The position numbers and the translations under genes were made by a program. The notes under the pieces were generated by a model. It made no database searches, had not been told where the DNA came from, and saw only the letters and a program-made list of their open reading frames with translations. From Epinephelus fuscoguttatus (taxonomy: Eukaryota; Chordata; Actinopteri; Perciformes; Serranidae), in contig NC_064770.1 of NCBI RefSeq assembly GCF_011397635.1, forward strand, positions 27,421,603 through 27,485,602: a stretch of DNA of 64,000 bases. The letters run 5' to 3'. Shown piece by piece: positions 1 to 10,314 of this stretch. The number at the start of each line of letters is the position of its first letter. Position 1 is the stretch's first letter.

Positions 1-86
1 TGTGACACACCCGACCCACAAAGCCCCCACATGCCTGTTAAGAATCTGCCATGAGATAAAATTCTGTCAAATCACACAACCCATGG

Positions 87-96
87 GAAACCAAAA
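87..96 (+). promoter_or_regulatory. ISRE-like site upstream of IFI44-like copy 1
   Basis: The decamer GAAACCAAAA lies about 100 bp before a candidate non-coding exon 1 donor (exon end 191, gtatgc follows). The same place in copies 3, 4, 5 and 7 reads GAAACCGAAA, a perfect GAAANNGAAA interferon-response core. This copy carries the G-to-A variant in the second half-site. Its role in interferon induction is inferred from position and family. Confidence 0.5.
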
Positions 97-819
97 GGAT
101 GCTGAAAATATTACAAGCTGTGTGGTCTCAAAAGATATGCATCAATGTAGAAAACACCAAACAAGCATTGACAACTACAGGACACTCTTAGGTATGCTAA
201 CCATGTCTTTGTGACTCTCTTAGGTACGTCAACTCATACTTGTTAACTGCTTTGATTTTTCTACAGGAGACTGTAGACAGTTTCAGAAGCATTACTTGAA
301 GTAAACCATTGCCACCACAGCACAACTGCAGAGGTAAGAATTTTTGAAATTATATTTATACTGCTAAATGTTAGATTAGGCTGGACAGGTTGAACAAAGA
401 ACAAGGAAATACCAGAGAGTACAATCATCTTGAGGTAGATGAGTCTGGTAGCTGTTTACCCAATCGTCTTAACAGGTTTAAAATAAGTGGGTCAATTTAA
501 TTTTAATTTCTGTCTTAAGTTTGATCAGGTGAAAGTAAAAAATGCCTGTACACCTTTTCTTATTTTGTTTGTTAACCTTTTTTCTTTCACTTTCCCTTCT
601 TGAACACATTTATTGTATATTTTCAGCTATTTCATTTAGAATTAAAAATAGTCATAAATAACAGATAGTGTGCTCATGCAGCATGTTGAGTCTGAACGTG
701 GAAATAAATGTTGTGAAATATTAAGTCCCAAAACTGTTTTTGACATTTGGTTTGGTTTTAGGTAATAAGGTGTAAAAATGTTTCTTTTTTACATGTTGCC
801 TCAACATCTTATTGTAGCC

Positions 820-3242
820 ATGGGATATACATTCTCCAAATCTGAACCCCGCCCACCTTCTCCCGAGAGTAAGCTACCCAGAATATTACAGAACATTGTT
901 TAAACTTATGTACAGATAGAAAATTAGAGATTCTTCATTTGTGTTAAAATATACAGAAAATGTTGTATGTGTTTGTATTACATAAACGTTACTCTTGCCC
1001 TTTACTTGTCAGCTTTTGATGAACAATGGAGGAACATACCATGGGGGTGAGTGATGTGTTTAATGTTTTGGTGCCTCTGGTGTACAATGGCTTTTCTTCA
1101 ACAAAATATTTTTAAGACCAAAATTGGACAACTGCAAACACTCATTTGTTGAGACTACCTTTTGTTATGTCATTCTGTGATGGCATGTTCAGTGGAGGTG
1201 GTCAGGGAAAGGAGAAAGGTGGTTAACCTATTATCTCTGTGGGAGAACATGTCCCACCCTATACAGGACACTCTGACAGCACTGGGCAGCTCCTTTAGTG
1301 ACAGACTGCTTCACCTGCAGTGTGTGAAGGAGAGATATTGTAACTCCTGCCTCTCTGTTGCTGTCAGACTTCACAACCAACACTGCTTCCAGTAGTACGC
1401 ACAAACCAAAACTGGCAATCACCACACATGTGCAATATCAGTATATACTAAACTAGTCAATATCTATACTTCCTGCTTGCAATAATGTTGCAACAATGTG
1501 AACTCAGCAATTCAGTCTGCCTATTTATTATGTTTTGCCCTTTTCCTGTTTACTCGTTTCTTATACATAGTTGTTTTGTTTTGTTTTCTTTCTTTCTTTA
1601 TTTATTTATTTTTACTGATGTTGCTTCTTTTGCACTGTCCTCGTTGCAGCTGTAACAATGCAAATTTCCCTGCCATGGTAGTAATAAAGTATTATCTTAT
1701 CTTAAATCTAAAATCTCATCTAACCTTTTCTTTATTGAACAGCCTCAAAGACAGAGACCTGCAGGTTGTGAAGGATTATCAGCCTCATAACGATGAAATC
1801 CAGCAGCTCAGAATTCTGCTTTATGGACCCTCTGGTTCTGGGAAGTCCAGCTTCATCGACTCTGTTGACAGCGCTTTACAAGGCAGAATCACTGGTCGAG
1901 CTTTGGCAGATGCAATCTCTCACGGCAGCTTCACCGTAAAAGTATGAACAAGCACTGTAAAACCTGAACTATTGCATGCAGCTGCAACAATAACTGCAGT
2001 CACTAGGGGACTGAAGCTGTCTGAGGGGCAGGGCCAAAAAAATGAAAAAGGGCACCAGCTGTGTTCAGTGGGCATCAGTGTGCGGAACGTTTTCTAGCAT
2101 GTAGGGAAGCCTGTATTACTTTTTAGAGATTGCAGTGTACAGATCAGGCAGCAGCAGTGTTGCAACTAGATGTAATGAAACTAACAAGATACAAACTGCT
2201 TTATGGCCATCATTAAATCAATAGCACTGTTGTTTTTATAACTGCACTTTTCTGTTTAACAGTACAAAAGTTACAAAATCCAAAAAGGAGGACCAGGGAC
2301 GTTTTACCCTTTTGCCTTCACTGACATCATGGGCCTTGACAGGGAAACCAACAGAGGAGCAAATGTGGAAGACATCAAACTGGCCATGATGGGACACATT
2401 AAAGATGGATACACTGTAAAATATATTGAATTCATTAAACTCTTTTGGATATATTTCAGTAAATCAATCCAGCTTTGAGATCTGTTTAGCACTAACAATG
2501 AAAATGAAAATACAGTAGAAAGCATTTACATGCAAAGGTCATTCTTTTAATTTTACATTCTTTTCCAGTTCAATCCTCTCTCTAAAATATCAGAGAATGA
2601 TCCAGACTACAACAAAGACCCCGCTCTGAAGGACCAAGTTCATGTTCTGGTTTGTGTCATCTCTGCTGAGACATCAAGCATCCTGAGTGATGAACATGTG
2701 AATAAGATGAGGGAAGTCAGACTGGCAGCCAGAGACATGGGTAAGAGTTATAGGGTTAGTTATTGGGTTTCATAAGTTTCATCCAATAACCTGACAAACA
2801 ATATCTTGATTAAACTGGATTCTGCTCTGTATCGGCAGGAATTCCTGAAGTGGCTATTCTCACCAAGATTGATGAAGTCTGTCCAGAGGTCAAAAAAGAC
2901 ATAAAGAACGTGTATAAGAGCAAGTACCTGAAGAAACAGGTAAGTTTATCTTGGTGATTGACCTTGTAGAGAGTTGTTATTCAAGTTGGAATATAAGTCT
3001 GTTTTACATTGCATTACACAAAAATCTCCTTTGATCAGCTCTTTGCTGTCATTCCTTAAATGTTGAATGTTCATATTTAGATGGAGAAAATAAAGGTGGT
3101 GCTGGGTATTCCTGAGAAAAGTATCTTTCCTGTGAAGAACTACCACTCAGAGATCGACACAGACGATGACACTGATACACTGATACTGAGCGCACTGAGA
3201 CACATCATTAACTCAGGAGAAGACTTTGTCAACGACCAGTAG
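820..3242 (+). CDS. ifi44l: IFI44-like protein, copy 1 (289 aa, seven coding exons)
   Basis: Coding exons are 820-868, 1013-1046, 1743-1941, 2263-2415, 2569-2740, 2839-2939 and 3081-3242, joined at GT-AG borders with consistent phases (870 nt including stop). A non-coding exon at 287-333 precedes them. The product is a P-loop GTPase-like protein of the interferon-induced IFI44/IFI44L family, which is cytoplasmic and linked to antiviral responses in vertebrates. Visible motifs are Walker [10 protein letters not shown] (residues 56-64), a G3-like TDIMGLD (114-120) and a G4-like LTKID (210-214). It begins [16 protein letters not shown], then [12 protein letters not shown]. Uniquely it has GLKDRD at the exon 3/4 join where the others have GDKDRD or a close variant, and SFIDSVDS instead of SFINSVDS. 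The short length covers only the GTPase-like part known from longer mammalian relatives. A poly(A) signal lies at 3659-3664. Confidence 0.9.
1170..1710 (+). mobile_element. Non-LTR retrotransposon 3' fragment in intron of copy 1
   Basis: This insert lies between coding exons 3 and 4 and is missing from the same intron of copies 3, 4, 5 and 7. Read on the + strand it gives a decayed LINE carboxy-terminus ([18 protein letters not shown], then a Cys/Arg-rich stretch, then VRLHNQ), followed by a 3'-UTR-like end with AATAAAGTATTATCTTATCTTA. That is the usual tail of fish LINEs. The clade is not determined. Confidence 0.6.
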
Positions 3243-4322
3243 ACCTCCATACTGCTGACAAATCTTACTTTACAGACAAATCTCACCTAATCACAGCGAG
3301 AAAAAAGTCAGTCTGCAACATAAAATGGGCTTTTTGGTTTTTATTTGTGTGCATGTAATACATAGAGTCTCCATTATTGGTTCGTCTGATTAAGTATTAA
3401 AAAGCTGTATCATACTCACTATGCATTATCTACACTAATATGTTTTGTTTTCTTAGCTGGTCATTTTTGGTGTTGTAGTCTCTCAGTAATCATGAATCTG
3501 GTGATGAGCAGGTCAGAGGACATGTCTAGGTTAAAATTGGGCTAAATTAGGTTCAGAAGTGTAACTTTTTTAGACTACTGATTACATATGCTGTCTATGT
3601 CTGAAACTGCTTGATAATGACACATTGTGTTACAGTACTGCTGCTCAGCTGAATCCACAATAAATGACAGTACTGAAGTGCGTCACTAGTTTCCATTGAT
3701 TTCATTCCTTCTAGTCCATGAGTAGACTGTGTTGTAATGCAGCCCATTGGAAATGACTCACACTGCTGCCAAGTTTACTTTTGCTGCTAGGAAAATGTTA
3801 ATTTATGAGTCTAGACCAACCCATCAGAGCCTCGTCTATGGACCTGACTCAGTCGCACACAATCTGGAAGTTTACGTCACTGTGGAGACTAGGCTACAGG
3901 ATTATTTAGGAAACACTTTAACTAATCAAAGTGAGCACAAAACACTTTAACTTGAACTACAGATGAGTTCTTTTATTCTAATTCTGCAGATACTCACAGT
4001 AATAAAACAGTAATATCAACCAGGTGTAATAAATCCAATCAAAACAGAATTATTAAAAGTACACTTGCAGCTTAAATCATTTCCAGCAACTACAAAAACT
4101 GTTTCATTTTAGAAGGGAGTTGTTGTTAACTAAAGCAACACATTCTCACTCTGACCTCGTCACATATTGACGTTTGGTCATGGACTTTCCACGTCTGGTT
4201 GTTGACTTTCTCGGACACTGTGTCAAGTTGTGCCTGTTAACTACATTGTCTTCTTTCAAAATACACTTCAGTTTTTATAGGAAATTTACGGTTTATATAC
4301 AGTCTCTTTCAAAATAAAATAA
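3243..4322 (+). other. 3' UTR and downstream flank of copy 1
   Basis: This matches the flank after copy 5 (36,018-37,100) closely up to about 4320, where the LINE begins. It includes the AATAAA at 3659-3664 that is kept in most copies. It has no gene. The short frames in it are not conserved between copies. Confidence 0.6.
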
Positions 4323-4440
4323 AAAATGTTTCGGACTAAAGAACAGGTTTTGGTATCTTACGTGATACGTGATACGTGATATAGAACAATAGATCTCCAA
4401 TAAATCAACCAATGCAGGAAAAGATATCTCAGGCTTAGTT

Positions 4441-4461
4441 AAAAAAAAAAAAAAAAAAAAA
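4441..4461. repeat. Poly-A tract inside the LINE RT segment
   Basis: Twenty-one A residues on the + strand, lying between RT codons of the - strand LINE just after YVDD. It is on the wrong strand to be this LINE's own poly(A) tail. It probably arose by slippage in a T-rich Phe codon run. Confidence 0.7.
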
Positions 4462-4619
4462 GCATTATGTCATCAACATATAATGAAATGGTGTGTTTGA
4501 TGTTTCCAACTGGTACTCCATGGATCTGTGGGTTTGATCGTATTGCAATGGCCAATGGCTCAATTACCAGAGCAAAAAGAAGAGGCAAGAGGGGGCACCC
4601 TTGCCGGGTTCCTCTAGTC

Positions 4620-5249
4620 CAGGGGTAGGCAACCTGAGGCTCCGGAGCCACACGTGGCTCTTTAGCACCTCTCCAGTGGCTCCTTGACAAAAAAAAAATA
4701 CATGGAAATGAACAATGGTTATGTTTTTTAACATTTTTCTTTTTTATATATCAGTGTTGTAGGCCTAAAGAAACTCCTGCATTCTCCAATTGTAAAACTG
4801 TGAAGCCTCCAAACCAAATAAAAATAACTAAAATGTGCGTAACACATCTACTGCCCGGCACCTTTGCCTTGAAATTTTGCCAAACCCCCACAGCAGAGGC
4901 TCTCCTGGAGTCCTCCTAGCTGGTTAGCTATGGATGCCAGATCAAAAAGTAAAAGTCTCAGAATAAGATAGAGAATTAAGTAGTGTGCGGACAGATTTGT
5001 TTACTTCCACCGGCAGCTCTGCAAAGATAAAGTACCAAATAATCATGAACAGTGCCCTGTAGAGTCGTTACCTTGTGGTAAGACATGAATGAATGCTCAT
5101 TTAGACTCCGAGTATAGGCTAATTCAGACTTAATAGGCCTTTTTACCTTCATTAAGAGTCTCAAATATATTTTGTGGCTCCACCTAGATTTCTGAAAATT
5201 ATTTTTGGTCAAAAATGGCTCTTACGATAGTAAAGGTTGCCAACCCCTG
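4620..5249. mobile_element. hAT-like non-autonomous element nested in the LINE
   Basis: The ends are CAGGGGTAGGCAACC and, inverted, CAGGGGTTGGCAACC (14 of 15 match). It is flanked by a perfect 8-bp duplication, ctctagtc, at 4612-4619 and 5250-5257. An 8-bp target duplication and CAGGGGT ends are typical of the hAT superfamily. No transposase frame is visible in 630 bp. Removing it rejoins the LINE RT frame. Confidence 0.88.
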
Positions 5250-7554
5250 CTCTAGTCAAAGGAAACTGAGAAGAAATGTCAGAGTTAGTGAGAATTGCTG
5301 CCTTTGGGTATTGATAAAGGGTTTTAATCATAGCCATGAATCTGGGACCAAAATTCATTTTCTCAAGAACACAAAATAAAAAGCTCCATTCAACATGATC
5401 AAAGGCCTTTTCAGCATCCAAAGAGATGGCTAGAACAGGCACTTTGATCTTTTTCGAAAAATAAAGAATATTGTAAAACCTTCGAATGTTATCATAAGAA
5501 GAACGGTTGATGACAAACCCAGTTTGATCCATGGCTACCAGTTCAGGTACAAGGGGAGCTAATCTGTTTGCAATAATTTTAGCTAGGATTTTATAATCCG
5601 TGTTTAATAGGGAAACTGGTCTATAAGAACCACAAAGATTAGCCTCCTTCCCTGGTTTAAGTAACAAAATAATTAATGCTTGTTCTAATGCACTGGGTAG
5701 TTTCCCATTATAAAGGGTCTCCTTGTACATATCTACCAAGGGGCAAAAGAGCCTAGACAAAAACTTCCCATAAAAATCGATGGGGAATCCATCCTGCCCA
5801 GGAGCTTTGCCCCCTGGCAGACAGCGTATCGCCCTTTGAACCTCCTCCTCAGTAATGTCAACTTCTAAACTTTCTTTATCCTCCTCTGATATAGCAGAGA
5901 CAGATAAGGAATTTAAGAAAGTCCTTGTTGAGGCTAAATTGCTCCCTTGAGAAGTATATAATGTTCTATAAAATTCTGTAAATGCTGCATTAATTAGCTG
6001 CGGCTCCCTAGTTATCGAGCCATCTTTCAGTTGAATTAAGGAAATTATTCTATTAGCATCTTCCCTTTGAATCTGCCAAGTAGTGAACCCGACTTCTCTC
6101 CATGCTGATAATATTGGGGCTCTAGTTCTTAAAAGAGCATTCTCCCCTACTAATGATGTTATATTCTAGTCTTTTAGTGTTTTGTTGTAGTAGATATTTA
6201 TTTTCCTGAGTCTCTATATGTTTTTTTCCAAAGTAGATATAGCTGATTCTAAGGAGCTTAGTTTAGAGCCATTCTGTTTACATTTCCTAGATGTACAGTA
6301 TATGAAATAGTTAGACCTCTTAAAAAGGCTTTCAGGGAGTCCCATATAATTGACGAGGAAGCAGTATGCTTGTTTAGCTCTAAAAAGGTCTCAATATTGG
6401 TATTAATAAGATTAATATATTCTAGGTCATTAAGAAGGTAGTTGCTAGAGCTCCACCGCTTCCTCCCTACTGTGGTTTGTCCATGCTCAGTAAGTATCAC
6501 TAACGGAGAATGATCAGAAATTACTCTAGGTAAATAATCACAGGAGGATATGAGATGTTCCTTCCCAACATATAAATAAAATAAATCTATTCTAGAGTAA
6601 CTATTATGTCTGTGAGAGTAGAAAGAGTATTCCCATTTATTTATGTTACGAAACCTCCAAACATCAATGAGGTTGTGATAGGACAGTTCTTGTTTTAATA
6701 TCTTAGCTGCAGCTGTAAGAGAGAACCGATTAGTAGCTGATCTATCTAATATATCCAGGGTCAGGTTCAGGTCACCACCAATTATAAGCTCAGAAGAGGG
6801 GCGATTTAAATTCAGAAACAGGTTATAAAAAAATTGTGGATCATCAAAATTTGGTCCATAAACATTTACAAGAACTATTGGTTCAGAGGCTACAAAGCCT
6901 CTTACTATAACATAGCGGCCCACTTCATCTTTCATTACTCTATCCTGCTGAAAAGGCACTTTATTACTAATCAGGGTGATGACACCCCTTGCCTGAGAGG
7001 AAAATGAGGAGAAAAAAATCTGCCCCGTCCATTGACGTCCTCATTTAACATGTTCTGCTACTGAGTCTCTTGTAAGAAAATGAAATGAGCACTCTGATAT
7101 AGAAAATTAAGATTTTTTTTCCTTTTCAAAGCCTGGTTTAACCCATTAACATTCCATGTCATATATCTATAATGTATAGAACTATTCATAACTTACTTGT
7201 TACTCAATGAGAGAACTCGTCCATTAGATTGGCAAAGTAATCTATATGATGAAGGTAAAACAGAGACGGCTTAAAGTATATAAAAAGCAAAAACATATTA
7301 AAGACATAAGGCAAACAAGAAATGAATTTCCTAATGAAGTGCAGATCGATCTATATACTTCACATACTGGTGATCTAAGTCACCTTTCCAACCCAACAAC
7401 TGCCCCATTGTAGGGACTAAATTGATAATAATTAAAATAAAATGAATAATGTAAATAATGTTGTTTTAATTCTTTCCCTTATTAGAAGAGAGAATGAAAA
7501 GAAAGAAAGAAAAAAAAGGACCAACAGTTAGGTCTAGATACACAGAAAAAAAAA

Positions 7555-8320
7555 CTAATTTTGATTGTTTCCTTTTCCCTCCTTGTGCAGGCTGTATTTT
7601 GTGTCACATCTCCACAGCAGTTTCTTCAGGTCAGTGAAATCTTTCTGCCGCTTGTACAACGCTATGGACACATCTCTGAAGATCATGATGGTGGAGTTCC
7701 CGTACTCCAACTTTTTTTGCTCTCGAGCAGCGGCGAGGATTTTCTCCATATTGCTGCTGCGCAGCAGGCGAATAACCAGCGCCCGTGGTCTGTCATGCTC
7801 AGCTGGTTGAGGTCGCAGGGTACGGTGGCACCTTTCAATTTCAATGGACATATACTTTCAGGATCTTTGGTAGCTATTCCTGTAGAAAGCTTACACCATC
7901 ACCGCCTTCAGCTCCTTCGGGGAAGCCCACCAAGCGTAAGTTATTTCGCCTGGCTCTATTTTCCATGTCTTCAAGTTTTCCTTGGAGCTCTTCAATTGCA
8001 GCATTAGTCTCTTTCTTAAAGTCGGCAATATTTACACGTAGATCCACAGCAGTCACTTCATATTCCGTCTGTTTAGCCGAAAGATCCGCCAACTTTTTAT
8101 TGATAGCTGAATGCTCACTATGTATTTTCTCCACCACCTTATTTATTATACTCAAGCGGTCCTCTACCATGTCGTGTATCTTGGAGTAACCCTTCTCCAT
8201 TTCCGAAAGAAACCAGGCAGGTGGAGCTTCCTTGCCGGGCTGTGATTGCGTGGTGTTGTCCTCAGGTGTGCCTGCTTGTTTGCCATCGTTTACCAGCTTC
8301 GAACCTTTTCTGGTGGTCAT
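7555..8320 (-). pseudogene. LINE ORF1 (L1 ORF1p-like nucleic-acid-binding protein), broken
   Basis: On the - strand the frame from 8320 begins MTTRKGSKLVNDG and contains a long heptad-rich coiled coil, then RRNNLRLVGFPEG. After FLQE it meets a TAG near 7870. The reading resumes in another frame with the L1-ORF1 signature IERCHRTLRP, PRALVIRLLR and KYSLHKEGKG. This order (coiled coil, RRM-like, C-terminal domain) is that of L1-clade ORF1p, an RNA-binding chaperone. The nonsense codon and frameshift make it non-functional. Confidence 0.75.
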
Positions 8321-8487
8321 TCTGAAGTAGTGAAATGAATAAATATAAAATACGAGTTCAGAACACTGTAAGATGGTTTATCCCGAAGTTCTAGCAATGT
8401 ACTCTCAATCAGAGGGATTTATACATTTAATGAAGCAGAGCGAGTCGCGACGTGTCTGCTGCCTATGCTGTCATCTTGCAGCATAAA

Positions 8488-9397
8488 AAAACCGACATCA
8501 CACATTTACAAAAACGTGTATGCTGACATGGTTCCATACATAGTACAGCTTGAGGGTCCACATCAGCCCCAAGCAAAACTAATACAATCAAGTACAAAGA
8601 GCCATGATTTGTTTAAAGTTTGAATGAAGTTTCAAAGTGAAAGTATTAATGAGTATAAAGAGATTTGAAAGGAGTTCACGAGGTACAAAGATGGATGGAA
8701 TGCTCAGAATTTGAATAACCTGTCCATTCATATCAATGGGCAAAAAAAGTTGAATATTTTAGGAAAGATCTGAATGACAGCACAGATTGTTTTAGCTACT
8801 GAACACTTTGAAGTTTGAACAACATTTGTTGGAAAAAGTATGAGGACACTGGAACCTCCAAAAAAGTTAAAAAATAAAAAAAAGAAGAAGAAAGAAAGAA
8901 ATGTGAGAATATGAATGTGCATCGCTGAAGGCTTGCACGCCACTGCTTAGAGACAGGGTAATAAGAACGAGGTGAAGGCTGCAACCCAGCAATAAGAGAG
9001 ACACCACAATCTGGTGCCATCACAAGTGAGGCAGTGCTTTATGGGCAGAGAACCACAGCTTGATCAATAAGTCATCACTTGACTCTCAGTCTACCTGCAG
9101 GATACTCACTTGGTCAATGTTTCCCGAGTTCAGGTGAGCAACGTGTCGTCATGGTACTGCAGCAGTCACTGAAAATTTGCCCTTGGACCCCTGGGTGTCC
9201 AAGAACTACTTGAACCTTTGTGTGGGGGCTGGGCATTGTGGAGGGAAGTTCTATCAGCTGTTCAAAATCTGACAGTAGTTTCACTTCAAATTAGGTTGGT
9301 TATTTGCATTTTTGGTTATAAACACGCAGTATTTTGCTGAGCTGCAGCAAACGACCTGACCATGAGAGGAAGTTCTTTCATATCATATGATTAAAAG
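8488..9397 (+). other. Intergenic spacer before copy 2
   Basis: It has no gene. The sequence is paralogous to 37,590-38,420 before copy 6, so copies 2 and 6 share the same upstream spacer type. It contains A/G-rich simple sequence around 8860-8905. Confidence 0.6.
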
Positions 9398-9407
9398 GAA
9401 ACCAAAA
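9398..9407 (+). promoter_or_regulatory. ISRE-like site upstream of IFI44-like copy 2
   Basis: GAAACCAAAA, the same variant as in copies 1 and 6. In the matching place downstream the exon 1 donor reads ggcata rather than ggtatg, so the usual first non-coding exon may not splice normally here. An alternative non-coding exon ends at 9611 (gtaggt follows). Confidence 0.45.
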
Positions 9408-10314
9408 GGATCTTAGCATATTAAAAATTGTGTTGCCTCACACGACTCACATCAACATAACACTAAACGGGCATCAGCCAACTACTGGACACTCCTCGGC
9501 ATACTAACCATGTCTTTGCAATACACTTAGGAACGTCAGCGCCTGATAGTTAAGTGCTTTAATGTTTCTACAAAAGTGGGAAACCATCACCACCACAACA
9601 CAGCCACTGAGGTAGGTATTTTTTTCCCTTTTAAGATACTTACACTGGTAAATGTAAAAAAAAATAAATAAATAAAAAAAAAGAAGTTATTAGGGTGGAA
9701 AAGTTCAGCAAAGAACAAGAAAATATAAGTGCAGCCATCTCAACTATATTAGTCTGATAGCTGTTTACCCAGTGCTCTTACATTACTGAATGTAAGTACT
9801 GTATCAGTAAAGGCATGGAGCAGGTCAATTTCATTTTGTTTCTATTTTTATTTTGATGAAGTAAAGGTGAAAAATGCCTGTGAACGTTTTCATATTTTGT
9901 TCGTTTACCCTTTCACTTTTACTATTTTCTAGTTTTTATTTTATTTTACTAGTTTCAGAAGCATTACTTGAAGTAAACCATCACCACCACAGCATAACCG
10001 CAGAGATAAGAATTTTTGAAATTACATTTATACTGCTAAATGTTAGATTAAACTTTTCTTAACTTTTTTACTGTCAATTTCTTTTCTTTAACACTTGATT
10101 TATTGTATATTTTTTGCTATTTCATTTAGAATTAAAAATAGTCATAAATAATAGATAGTGTGCTCATGCAGCACATTGAGTCTGAACAAATAAATAAATG
10201 TGAAATACTAACTCTCAAAATTTTTGTTGACATTTGGTTTGGTTTTAGGTAATAAGGTGTAAAAATGTTTCTTTCTTTCTTTTTTTACATGTTGCCTAGT
10301 GTATTGTTGTAGCC

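Larger units (their letters stand above)
4330..7165 (-). pseudogene. LINE ORF2 (endonuclease and reverse transcriptase), broken and truncated
   Basis: The AP-endonuclease part runs from about 7165 (TWNVNGLNQALKRKK) through VNVYGPN, GGDLNLTLD, SRIDLFYL and SDHSPLV (to about 6258). The RT part covers 5760-5258 (LLNTDYKILAKIIANRL, DQTGFV, ISLDAEKAFDHVEW) and resumes after the inserted hAT element at 4619 with [13 protein letters not shown] and the catalytic YVDD. A run of 21 A on the + strand (4441-4461) then interrupts the frame. Beyond it the RT continues for a short way (TKPEISFPALVDLLEI) to about 4330, where the element ends. Confidence 0.75.
4323..8487 (-). mobile_element. L1-clade LINE, defective, interrupted by a hAT element
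   Basis: Read on the - strand, ORF1 (8320 to 7555) is followed by ORF2 with endonuclease and reverse transcriptase segments (about 7165 to 4330). The borders are set by where homology to the copy 5-6 spacer stops (about 4322) and resumes (about 8488). The element ends just after the YVDD region, so the rest of the RT, the C-terminal region and the 3' UTR are missing. It is inactive: ORF1 has a stop and a frameshift, ORF2 has frame breaks, and a 630-bp insertion splits the RT. Confidence 0.8.

Noticed and set aside
1498..1947. 149-codon + strand open frame
   Set aside because: It runs from LINE-derived intron sequence through the splice acceptor into exon 4 of copy 1. Only the exon part is real coding sequence.
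7561..8189. + strand open frames of 134-148 codons
   Set aside because: They lie opposite the LINE ORF1 on the - strand, whose motifs are recognisable. These are antisense shadows.
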